A DNA stretch of 6,669 nt, from assembly GCA_002683775.1 (NCBI GenBank), contig NYTT01000041.1:1-6669 (forward strand). Reading direction: 5' to 3'. Shown piece by piece: positions 1 through 6,369 of this stretch (position 1 is its first letter; each line of letters starts with the position of its first letter). This DNA is from Flavobacteriales bacterium (lineage in GTDB: Bacteria > Bacteroidota > Bacteroidia > Flavobacteriales > BACL11). Position numbers and translations under genes: made by a program. The notes under the pieces were generated by a model. It searched no databases. It had not been told where the DNA came from and was given only the letters and a program-made list of their open reading frames with translations.

Positions 1-1413
1 ACAACAACAATAATATCAAATGCGCAAAATGAAATTGATGCACTTAGATACTCAACACAAAACCATCTCGGTACTGCAAGACATGCAGCAATGGCAGGTG
101 CATTTGGATCTTTAGGTGGAGAGTTCTCTGCTCTTAGTTCAAACCCAGCTGGAATCGGAATGTATCAAATTTCAGAGTTCACCTTTACGCCTTCATTAAG
201 TTTAAATACAAATAAATCATACTACAACCAAAATAATCTACTTACTTATAAATCACAATTTTCAGTTGAGAATATCGGTATAGTTTTTTCGGTTCCTAAA
301 AATAAATCTGATTGGAGAAGAGTGAATTTTGGGTTAGGATGGAATAAATTAGCTGAATACAACAGTAATATTAATATTGAAGGTATAAATAATAGTAATT
401 CCATTGTTGATAAAATTATAGACCTAACAAATGGGACACTAACTGGTGAATTAACTAATGGTAATGGAAATGCCTATTCACAAATGGCATGGAATACTTA
501 CCTCATTGACCCAGTATTTGACTCAAATAATAATCTAATTGACGGAGAATATTCATCAAATTTTTCATTAAACTCAAAATACCAACAAAAGAAAATAAGA
601 AGCTCTGGAAGTTTAAATGAATTTATTCTTTCTATTGGAGGGTCGTATAAAGAAAAATTATACATTGGAGCTACAATTGGAATACCGACACTAGATTACT
701 ATGAATATTCTGAATATTCTGAAGAAGAACTTTCTGACACTTCAAATAACTTAAGGAGAATGGTTCTTAACGAAGAAATAAGTACATATGGAACTGGCTA
801 TAATTTAAAAATCGGTGCAATCTACAGATTAGCAGAAAACATCAAAATAGGTGGATCAATTCATACACCAACTTATTTTAGTATTGAGGAAGACTACAAC
901 ACATCATTAATGACATTCTTTAAAGATAGTATACTTGATTACTCTATGGGCTACTTTAATCCATTTAAATTTAACTTAATTACACCACTAAAAGCATCAC
1001 TAAGTGCATCTACTATTATTAATAAAAATATTATTGTTTCAGCAGAATACGAAGTCATTGATTATTCAAAAAATGAGTACTTTACTAATGGTTTTGAAGA
1101 AGAAAATGAAATTATTAAAAATATCTATCAAAATACTGAAAATATAAAACTAGGTGCTGAAATAACATTTAATCCATTTGTTTTTAGAGCAGGATATGCA
1201 AACTTTGGTAGTTCATTAAAAGATACTGATTTCTCTAGAGAAAACTTTAGTTATGGGATGGGACTTAACTATGGTAGCTATTTTTTTGATATAGCTTATG
1301 TTCTATCACAAGAAGAAAATCAACATCAGTTATATAGTGATGATTTGATTGATCCAATAAAAATAATAAGTACAAATCATAACATATTGTTTACGTTAGG
1401 CTTTAGGTACTAG
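1..1413 (+). CDS. FadL/OmpP1-family outer-membrane transport protein, 5' partial
   Basis: The reading frame is open from base 1, so the gene starts upstream of the window; the ATG at 91 is internal. About 470 residues are visible. The first eight (ending SNA) look like the end of a signal peptide, with cleavage likely before QNE, so only some 10-15 residues are missing. The mature N-terminus carries ALRYS, GTAR, AMAGAFGSLGGEFSALS and NPAG (codons 48-51), the pattern of Bacteroidota members of the OMPP1/FadL/TodX family (long-chain fatty acid or hydrophobic-compound channels; some are labelled hemin receptor). Alternating polar/hydrophobic strands follow, and the chain ends in LFTLGFRY, a terminal aromatic residue as expected for a barrel inserted by BamA. 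An acidic segment (EYSEYSEEELSD) near codon 235 is probably a surface loop. The substrate cannot be told from sequence. The gene converges on the TPR gene with no gap. Family call is firm; transported substrate unknown. Confidence 0.88.
   Translation, partial: TTTIISNAQNEIDALRYSTQNHLGTARHAAMAGAFGSLGGEFSALSSNPAGIGMYQISEFTFTPSLSLNTNKSYYNQNNLLTYKSQFSVENIGIVFSVPKNKSDWRRVNFGLGWNKLAEYNSNINIEGINNSNSIVDKIIDLTNGTLTGELTNGNGNAYSQMAWNTYLIDPVFDSNNNLIDGEYSSNFSLNSKYQQKKIRSSGSLNEFILSIGGSYKEKLYIGATIGIPTLDYYEYSEYSEEELSDTSNNLRRMVLNEEISTYGTGYNLKIGAIYRLAENIKIGGSIHTPTYFSIEEDYNTSLMTFFKDSILDYSMGYFNPFKFNLITPLKASLSASTIINKNIIVSAEYEVIDYSKNEYFTNGFEEENEIIKNIYQNTENIKLGAEITFNPFVFRAGYANFGSSLKDTDFSRENFSYGMGLNYGSYFFDIAYVLSQEENQHQLYSDDLIDPIKIISTNHNILFTLGFRY
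703..720 (+). repeat. 9-bp in-frame tandem duplication in the barrel gene
   Basis: GAATATTCT occurs twice in a row, in codon phase, giving Glu-Tyr-Ser twice, and is followed at once by three GAA/GAG-type Glu codons. It lies in the acidic segment of the FadL-like protein, probably an extracellular loop. It looks like a small local slippage duplication rather than a functional repeat array. Confidence 0.6.
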
Positions 1414-1416
1414 CTA
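1411..1416. other. Palindromic TAGCTA supplying stop codons to both convergent genes
   Basis: The + strand barrel gene ends with TAG at 1411-1413 and the - strand TPR gene ends with TAG read from CTA at 1414-1416. The hexamer is its own reverse complement, so one six-base palindrome ends both reading frames with no base between them. Any 3' UTR or terminator for either gene must lie inside the other's coding sequence. I found no convincing hairpin with a T tract on either side. Confidence 0.95.
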
Positions 1417-2886
1417 ATTTGAAATCCTATTTAATCCAGCTTTTGCTTTTTGATGAATCCCTCTTTGATAATCAAATCCTGACATTGAAATGCAACTTTT
1501 AAAATAGTGTTTAGCCTTACTTAAATTATTTTGATCCTCATAAATCAAAGCAATTTGAAGAGCTGACATTGGAGCATAGTACCTCTTGGAGTTAACTCCT
1601 TTTTCTAAAGACATATTATATGAATCAAAAATATCTTTTTGATCATAATCTAATTTTGAATAGATTCTAGCTAATCTGTACCAGTATTCAGCTTGCATAT
1701 CTAAAGATGAAAGATCTAATAACTTGATAAATTGCTTTATTTCAGAAAGGGATTGATAATAATAACCTCCATCATAAAGTAACCGAGATTTTATAAGGAA
1801 CGGATGGCTAAGTTTATTTTCTTGAGCATCCTTAAATGACACTTTATCCTCATCTATATAAAGGGTTCCTTTAACAACAACATTATTTAAATTATTAGAA
1901 GTCTCCTCTTGATTATTCTGTAAAAATGATATTACGGCCAGTTTATGATAAGCTGATTTTACATAGTTATTCCCATTGTAATTAGTTAAAAAATATCTGA
2001 ATTTTTTCTTAGCACTATGTAAATCTAACTTATACATGTAAGCCATGGCTTGCAAATCATCGAGATAATAAAAATTAAGCTTACTTAAGCTACTTGGTCT
2101 ATCAGACAATATCTTTATACACTTATCATTTTGACCTAAAGTGTAAGACAACCTTGCTGCAGTAAAGTTTAATAATATATTTTCTTTATATCTGTCACCT
2201 ATCCTATGTAAATACATTATATATGCAGATTTATCTTTATCTAAGTTCATTCTTAGAAATGATATAATAAACAATGTCTCTTGTTCATACATCAATAAAT
2301 TAGTATCATTAAGTACTAAGTTTAGTTCTTGTATTCCTAAAGCAATATCACCATTTAGATTAGTCATGTTTAATATCCATGAGAATTCATCAGGAATTGC
2401 GCCTAAAAGTGTATGTAGTAAACCAAGACCTTTATTATTTAAATTAAATTCTGGAAACAAAATTTTATTTTCTTCCAGCATTCTATATGCATTTAATATC
2501 TCGATAGATGCCTTAGCATATTGCCCAAACTTCAATCTAGCAAAAGCCCATTGTAAATTAATCTCAGCTTTAGAGTACAAGAAGTATGGAGATAAATTAT
2601 CAGTATTATTAATTGAAGCTAATCTTTCTGATTTATACGTTTTATGAGTATCAAAATAATTAAAATCCTCAGTTATTATTATTGTTAAAAAGTCAATGTA
2701 ATTTTCATGCAACAAAATAAATCCGTTTTCAGGATTAACATTCCTTTCTTTTTCTAATATATTTTTAGCAACATCAAACTCTAAATTCATAATACTAGAG
2801 TAAGAACGTTTTATATTACTATTCAAATCAAATGAGGCAAAACTAATTTGACTATACATAAGAAATAGAAATATGATTTTTTTCAT
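1414..2886 (-). CDS. Exported tetratricopeptide-repeat protein, function unknown
   Basis: A 490-residue protein starts MKKIIFLFLMYSQISFA, a short signal peptide with likely cleavage after A17; there is no Cys at the cleavage site, so it is not a lipoprotein, and export to the periplasm is inferred. The rest is alpha-helical with degenerate TPR units. The clearest are near residues 308-331 (KSAYHKLAVISFLQNN), 398-430 (AEYWYRLARIYSKLDYDQ) and 436-469 (APMSALQIALIYEDQNNLSKAKHYFKSC). A segment at 153-188 (GLGLLHTLLGAIPDEF, then NLNGDIALGIQEL) breaks the simple TPR pattern and recalls the P...GD...G..EL region of the TTC39/Iml2 (DUF3808) TPR family; this is a faint resemblance from memory. The ATG is chosen because it heads the signal peptide. 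It has no visible Shine-Dalgarno and sits 6 bases after a terminator-like hairpin, so it either has a weak unseen promoter or depends on read-through. TPR call firm; role unknown. Confidence 0.8.
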   Translation of the reverse strand: MKKIIFLFLMYSQISFASFDLNSNIKRSYSSIMNLEFDVAKNILEKERNVNPENGFILLHENYIDFLTIIITEDFNYFDTHKTYKSERLASINNTDNLSPYFLYSKAEINLQWAFARLKFGQYAKASIEILNAYRMLEENKILFPEFNLNNKGLGLLHTLLGAIPDEFSWILNMTNLNGDIALGIQELNLVLNDTNLLMYEQETLFIISFLRMNLDKDKSAYIMYLHRIGDRYKENILLNFTAARLSYTLGQNDKCIKILSDRPSSLSKLNFYYLDDLQAMAYMYKLDLHSAKKKFRYFLTNYNGNNYVKSAYHKLAVISFLQNNQEETSNNLNNVVVKGTLYIDEDKVSFKDAQENKLSHPFLIKSRLLYDGGYYYQSLSEIKQFIKLLDLSSLDMQAEYWYRLARIYSKLDYDQKDIFDSYNMSLEKGVNSKRYYAPMSALQIALIYEDQNNLSKAKHYFKSCISMSGFDYQRGIHQKAKAGLNRISN

Positions 2887-2892
2887 AATATC

Positions 2893-2925
2893 AAAAAAGG
2901 GATTCCATTAGCTGAAATCCCTTTT
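2893..2925 (-). terminator. Rho-independent terminator of the Nif3/zinc-ribbon operon
   Basis: Read on the - strand, AAAAGGGATT (2925-2916) and AATCCCTTTT (2904-2895) pair perfectly over 10 bp around an 11-base loop, and the T run continues to 2893 for six Ts in all. It begins 18 bases after the zinc-ribbon stop codon. The T run ends only 6 bases before the ATG of the TPR gene, so the hairpin also occupies that gene's leader and could limit its expression to read-through or hide its start region. Confidence 0.8.
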
Positions 2926-2943
2926 ACAAAACATTTTTAAATT

Positions 2944-3708
2944 TTATTTTTCTTGTTCTTCTAAAATACCAACATCAACCATTACTCTACCGCAATGCTC
3001 ACAGACAGTTACTTTTTTGTGCATTTGAATGTCTAAATGTCTTTGCGGTGGGATTTGACTAAAACATCCTCCACATGCACCTCTTTCAACTGAAACTACT
3101 GCTAAACCATTCTTAACCTTGCTTCTAATTCTATTGTACCCGACTAATAAACGTTCATCAATTATTTTAGATGCTTTGGAAGAATCATTCATTAGTTCCT
3201 TTTCTTCCTTGTCAGTTTCTGCAACAATTTCATCAAGCTCTTTAGTTTTTAAAGTTAGCTCAGCCTGCCTTTCATCGATCTGCTCTTTACAAGCACTAAT
3301 TATTTCATTTTTATGAATAATATTTGCTTCGTTTTGAGCTTTTTTCTTTTCAGCAATCTGAACCTCAAGTTTTTGGTATTCAACCTCTTTTGTCAAAGAA
3401 GTAAATTCTCTATTATTTTTAATATTTTTTAGTTGTTCTTCATACTTCTCAATAGCATCATTAGCTAAAGAAATGGTGTTGCTATTAGCTGTAATATTCT
3501 CATTGATTAATTTTAATTCAGCTTCTAATTTTTCAAGCCTAGTATTTAATCCTACAACTAAATCTTCTAAATCCTCAATTTCTAATGGAAGTTCACCACG
3601 TATAATTCTTATTTTATCAACCTTAGTATCGATAATTTGAAGTTGGTATAACGCTTTTAATTGTTCTTCTACAGATGAAGCTACAGTTTTTTTTGTTTTT
3701 TTAGCCAT
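2944..3708 (-). CDS. C4-type zinc-ribbon protein with long coiled coil (CT398/DUF164-like family)
   Basis: The 254-residue protein has a basic N-terminus (MAKKTKKT), a long charged coiled coil over about residues 42-175 and a C-terminal zinc ribbon whose four ligands are C212 and C215 (CGGC) and C236 and C239 (CEHC). This layout is that of the zf-RING_7/DUF164 family that includes Chlamydia CT398 and Helicobacter HP0958 (FlgZ, an RpoN and flagellar mRNA partner). It is cytosolic, with no signal peptide. The segment VGYNRIRSKVKNGLAVVSVERGACGGC just before and into the ribbon is well conserved in the family as I remember it. Its start overlaps the Nif3-like stop by one base (TAATG), so the two are probably translationally coupled. 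A terminator follows. The cellular role in Bacteroidota is not established; I see nothing flagellar here, so the HP0958 function should not be transferred. Family call is confident. Confidence 0.9.
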   Translation of the reverse strand: MAKKTKKTVASSVEEQLKALYQLQIIDTKVDKIRIIRGELPLEIEDLEDLVVGLNTRLEKLEAELKLINENITANSNTISLANDAIEKYEEQLKNIKNNREFTSLTKEVEYQKLEVQIAEKKKAQNEANIIHKNEIISACKEQIDERQAELTLKTKELDEIVAETDKEEKELMNDSSKASKIIDERLLVGYNRIRSKVKNGLAVVSVERGACGGCFSQIPPQRHLDIQMHKKVTVCEHCGRVMVDVGILEEQEK

Positions 3709-4496
3709 TACAAGTAATTTATTGGATTAGTGTTAACTTTTGATAATCGGACGGCAAATTTAGTAAAATTTTTGGTTAGCAAATCATAAATTAATTCCTT
3801 TGTGAATTGCTCACTCTCAAAGTGTCCAATATCTGCAATTATTATATCATCATCAGCATCAAAAAACTCATGATATTTAAAATCAGAAGAGATGTAAACA
3901 TCTGCATTTAATTCTTTAGCATTTGACAAAAAAGCACTTCCACTTCCACCACAAACAGCAACATTTTTTATTTCTTTTTTTGTTAAATTAGTATGTCTAA
4001 TACAACTAGTTTTCATAATAGACTTAAGACTTATTAAAAAATCTTTAGCATTAACAGGACTATCAAGACTACCAATGATACCATATCCAAAATTTAAATT
4101 AGAAAATAAATTCTTTTGACATAATACTTTTGTATCAAGAAGCCCTAACCTTTTTGAAATAGTAGAACTTACTCCATTCTTAATGCTGTCAAGATTCGTA
4201 TGTATTGCATAAATAGCAATATCATTTTTAAGCGCTTTAATTATAGTTCTTTGAATATAATCATTACCATTTAACTTTTTAATTGGATTAAAAATAATTG
4301 GATGATGAGCAATGATAAGATTACAACCATTTTGAATTGCTTCATCAACAACTAATTCAGTGCAATCAATTGTTATAAGTGCTGCATCCACTAATAAATT
4401 ATAACTTCCAATTATCAAACCACTATTATCATATTCCTCTTGCAATGAAAGGGGTGCAATCTCCTCTAAAAAACTAGTAATATCTGTTAACTTCAT
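3708..4496 (-). CDS. Nif3-like dinuclear metal center protein (YbgI/YqfO family)
   Basis: The start is placed at the ATG giving MKLTDITSFLEEIAPLSLQEEYDNSGL, which matches the family N-terminus. An upstream in-frame ATG at 4511 would add only MYFCR and overlaps a -7-like promoter box. The product is 262 residues. Metal-site motifs are IIAHHPIIF (H64, H65), HTNLD (H99, D103) and GHFESE (H225, E229), the ligands that hold two metal ions in this hexameric toroid fold. The biochemical role is debated; a GTP cyclohydrolase I type 2 label exists in databases but is poorly supported. The length is near that of E. coli YbgI, so the PII-like domain inserted in the longer, roughly 360-residue members is absent. 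It is the first gene of the leftward operon, ends in TAATG with the zinc-ribbon gene, and faces lpxK across 48 bases. Family call is firm; function uncertain. Confidence 0.92.
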   Translation of the reverse strand: MKLTDITSFLEEIAPLSLQEEYDNSGLIIGSYNLLVDAALITIDCTELVVDEAIQNGCNLIIAHHPIIFNPIKKLNGNDYIQRTIIKALKNDIAIYAIHTNLDSIKNGVSSTISKRLGLLDTKVLCQKNLFSNLNFGYGIIGSLDSPVNAKDFLISLKSIMKTSCIRHTNLTKKEIKNVAVCGGSGSAFLSNAKELNADVYISSDFKYHEFFDADDDIIIADIGHFESEQFTKELIYDLLTKNFTKFAVRLSKVNTNPINYL

Positions 4497-4500
4497 TCTA

Positions 4501-4508
4501 CAAAAATA
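4501..4508 (-). promoter_or_regulatory. Bacteroidota -7 promoter element for the Nif3/zinc-ribbon operon
   Basis: The - strand reads TATTTTTG, a full match to TAnnTTTG. It ends four bases before the Nif3-like ATG at 4496, so transcription would start at or next to the start codon. No TTTG/TTG -33 element is visible at the usual distance, which lowers confidence. The motif is short and AT-rich, so chance occurrence is possible, but it is in the right place and orientation. Confidence 0.5.
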
Positions 4509-4533
4509 CAAAAACTCTTTTATAACATTTACC

Positions 4534-4541
4534 TATCTTTG
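4534..4541 (+). promoter_or_regulatory. Bacteroidota -7 promoter element for the lpxK operon
   Basis: TATCTTTG is a full match to TAnnTTTG. It ends three bases before the lpxK ATG at 4545, implying a leaderless or nearly leaderless mRNA. A TTG at 4539 that could be read as an earlier start lies inside this box, which favours the ATG. No clear -33 TTTG is present upstream. The box is separated by only 25 bases from the opposed box of the Nif3 operon. Confidence 0.55.
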
Positions 4542-4544
4542 TGC

Positions 4545-5573
4545 ATGCGGTTAATTTTGTATATACTATCACTCATATACTCAATGATTATTTCGAGCAG
4601 AAATACTCTTTTTGATTACGGAATCTTTAAGTCTAAATTGATTAGTATTCCAACAATTTGTATTGGTAATCTTTCAATTGGGGGTAATGGAAAAACTCCA
4701 CTCACAAATTATATTGCAAAAATATTATCAAAAAATTATAATGTTGCTATTCTAAGTCGTGGATATGGTAGATTATCAAAAGGTTTTTATCTTGTAAATA
4801 CAAACAGTGATCCATTAGATGCGGGTGACGAGCCCTTGCAATTAAAAATTAGTAATCCAGATTGTATAGTAGCCGTCAACAGCAATAGACATAAAGGCAT
4901 AATTAAAATAATAAATAAATATCCACAAACAGAGGTCATCTTAATGGATGATGGTTTTCAGCATAGATGGGTAAGAGCTGGACTAAATATAATTGTTTCA
5001 ACATATCAAAATTTATATATTAACGATAATCTTTTACCTTTAGGAACATTACGTGAGCCAAAAAAAGAAGCGAAAAGAGCAGAAATAATAATAGTAAGTA
5101 AAACCCCTTGCAATATTAACCAAGATCAGAAAAGTACTATTATCAAAAATTTAAAGTTAAATAATAATCAAACTGGTTATATATCTTATATAAAATATGG
5201 TAAATACAAATGTATTTTTGATAACACTGAACTTAAGAATGAAGGAGATTATAGTGTTACATTAATTACAGGAATCGTTAATTATAATCTTTTAGTAGAG
5301 CATTTAAAAAAATTAGACAGAAAAGTAAATCTGGTAAAATATCCGGACCATCACAATTACTCCACTAAAGATATCAATGATATTTTATTAGCTTATAAGA
5401 GAGACAAGAACACAAAAAAACTTATCTTGACCACGGAAAAAGATGCAACAAAAATTCGTAAATTTGATATGAAATTTAAGGGTCTTAAAGTTTATTTTAT
5501 TCCAATTGAAGTAATATTTTCAAATAAAAAAACATTTGAAAAACAAATTTTAAAATATGTTAAAGAAAATTAA
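4545..5573 (+). CDS. lpxK: Tetraacyldisaccharide 4'-kinase (lipid A 4'-kinase)
   Basis: LpxK phosphorylates the 4' position of the tetraacyl disaccharide 1-phosphate with ATP to give lipid IVA, at the cytoplasmic face of the inner membrane. The 342-residue protein starts with a hydrophobic membrane-associating helix (residues 2-17). It then shows the family motifs in order: Walker A in GNLSIGGNGKTPL (K50, T51), LSRGYGR (70-76), DAGDEP (92-97; D95 probably corresponds to the catalytic Asp studied in Aquifex LpxK), MDDGFQHR (D135, D136, H140), PLGTLREP (165-172), YPDHHNY (D268, H269, H270) and TTEKDATK (296-303). Length is normal and no key residue is missing. The ATG at 4545 is preferred to a TTG at 4539, which would add two residues and lies in the promoter box. 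It is first in a rightward operon and overlaps the next gene by 17 bases. Presence of lpxK implies a lipid A-bearing outer membrane. Confidence 0.95.
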   Translation: MRLILYILSLIYSMIISSRNTLFDYGIFKSKLISIPTICIGNLSIGGNGKTPLTNYIAKILSKNYNVAILSRGYGRLSKGFYLVNTNSDPLDAGDEPLQLKISNPDCIVAVNSNRHKGIIKIINKYPQTEVILMDDGFQHRWVRAGLNIIVSTYQNLYINDNLLPLGTLREPKKEAKRAEIIIVSKTPCNINQDQKSTIIKNLKLNNNQTGYISYIKYGKYKCIFDNTELKNEGDYSVTLITGIVNYNLLVEHLKKLDRKVNLVKYPDHHNYSTKDINDILLAYKRDKNTKKLILTTEKDATKIRKFDMKFKGLKVYFIPIEVIFSNKKTFEKQILKYVKEN

Positions 5574-6369
5574 AGAATCTTCGGATTTCTTAAAAGAAAA
5601 AATCAACAGTTCACCAAAGATTGGAATCATTTTGGGAACTGGACTTGGCGGTTTAGCAAATGAAATAAATACTGAATATTCAATTTCATATAAAGATATT
5701 CCTAACTTTCCTATCTCAACAGTTGAAGGTCACTCTGGCGAACTACTTTTTGGCAAATTAGGCGAAAAAGATGTAGTTGCAATGAAAGGTAGGTTTCATT
5801 TCTATGAAGGGTACCCCATAGATAGAGTTATTTTTCCAGTAAGAGTAATGAAACTTTTAGGCATTGAGTATCTATTTATTTCAAATGCTAGTGGAGGTGT
5901 GAATCCCGATTATAGCGTAGGAGATTTAATGATTATAAATGATCATATTAATCTTATTCCTAATCCTCTTATTGGATTAAACATTGATGAATTAGGGCCT
6001 AGATTTCCTGATATGAGTGAGGCTTACTGCAGTGAATTAATCAGCAGTGCTGAAAAAGTTTCAAACAGCCATAATATACCGATTCAAAAAGGTGTTTATA
6101 TAGCACTAACAGGACCTACGCTGGAGACACCTGCAGAGTATAAACATATGCGAATTATTGGAGGTGATACAGTTGGTATGTCAACAGCTCCTGAGGTAAT
6201 AGTAGCCCATCATATGGGCATCAAATGTTTTGCAATGTCTGTTATTACTGATTTAGGAGTTGAAGGTAAAATAAAGAAGGTTACTCACGAAGAGATACAA
6301 GAGATTGCTGAAAATGCAGAGCCAAAATTAACTTTGATTATGAAAGAAATAATAAAAAATATAAAATGA
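5557..6369 (+). CDS. punA: Purine nucleoside phosphorylase, trimeric class I (PNP/MTAP family)
   Basis: The enzyme cleaves purine nucleosides with phosphate to free base and ribose 1-phosphate in cytosolic purine salvage. The 270-residue protein aligns well by eye with human PNP. It has a phosphate site GTGLGG (T28, where human has Ser33), IPNFPISTVEGHSG (H59), GRFHFYEGYP (R79, H81, Y83), SNASGG (N110, A111), GPTLETPAE (E190), VGMSTAPE (M208, S209) and THEEI (H244, matching human His257). The residue matching human Asn243, which reads the purine 6-position, is Asp here (ITD, D232), as in the adenine-using MTAP branch, so specificity may be broader than inosine/guanosine. The ATG at 5557 is the only one ahead of the conserved core; it lies inside the lpxK end, giving a 17-base overlap, and the stop shares ATGA with the next gene. 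It probably belongs to the lpxK transcript. Function firm; substrate range uncertain. Confidence 0.93.
   Translation: MLKKIKESSDFLKEKINSSPKIGIILGTGLGGLANEINTEYSISYKDIPNFPISTVEGHSGELLFGKLGEKDVVAMKGRFHFYEGYPIDRVIFPVRVMKLLGIEYLFISNASGGVNPDYSVGDLMIINDHINLIPNPLIGLNIDELGPRFPDMSEAYCSELISSAEKVSNSHNIPIQKGVYIALTGPTLETPAEYKHMRIIGGDTVGMSTAPEVIVAHHMGIKCFAMSVITDLGVEGKIKKVTHEEIQEIAENAEPKLTLIMKEIIKNIK

Noticed and set aside
91..1413. ATG at 91 as the start of the barrel gene
   Set aside because: The same frame is open upstream to base 1 and encodes the family's signal-peptide end and the conserved ALRYS...GTAR stretch, so this Met is internal.
1464..1476. Small inverted repeat TTTGA-TAA-TCAAA as a terminator for the barrel gene
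   Set aside because: The stem is only five AT-rich pairs and no T tract follows on the + strand.
2366..2647. A 93-codon open frame on the + strand inside the TPR gene
   Set aside because: It lies fully antisense to a well-supported gene and its translation shows no domain, signal or family pattern; it is a shadow frame.
2891..2908. A five-codon mini-ORF (MESLF) on the - strand starting in the terminator loop and stopping just before the TPR start
   Set aside because: It is too short to judge, and its sequence is fixed by the hairpin stem and T tract; chance is the simplest explanation.
3119..3316. A 65-codon Leu/Ser-rich open frame on the + strand
   Set aside because: It is the antisense of the zinc-ribbon protein's coiled coil; its hydrophobic look follows from reading charged Glu/Lys codons backwards.
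4497..4511. ATG at 4511 as the start of the Nif3-like gene
   Set aside because: It adds MYFCR, which is not part of the family N-terminus, and it overlaps the -7-like box; the ATG at 4496 fits better.
4539..4544. TTG at 4539 as the start of lpxK
   Set aside because: It lies inside the TATCTTTG box and adds only two residues before an ATG that heads the usual hydrophobic N-terminus.
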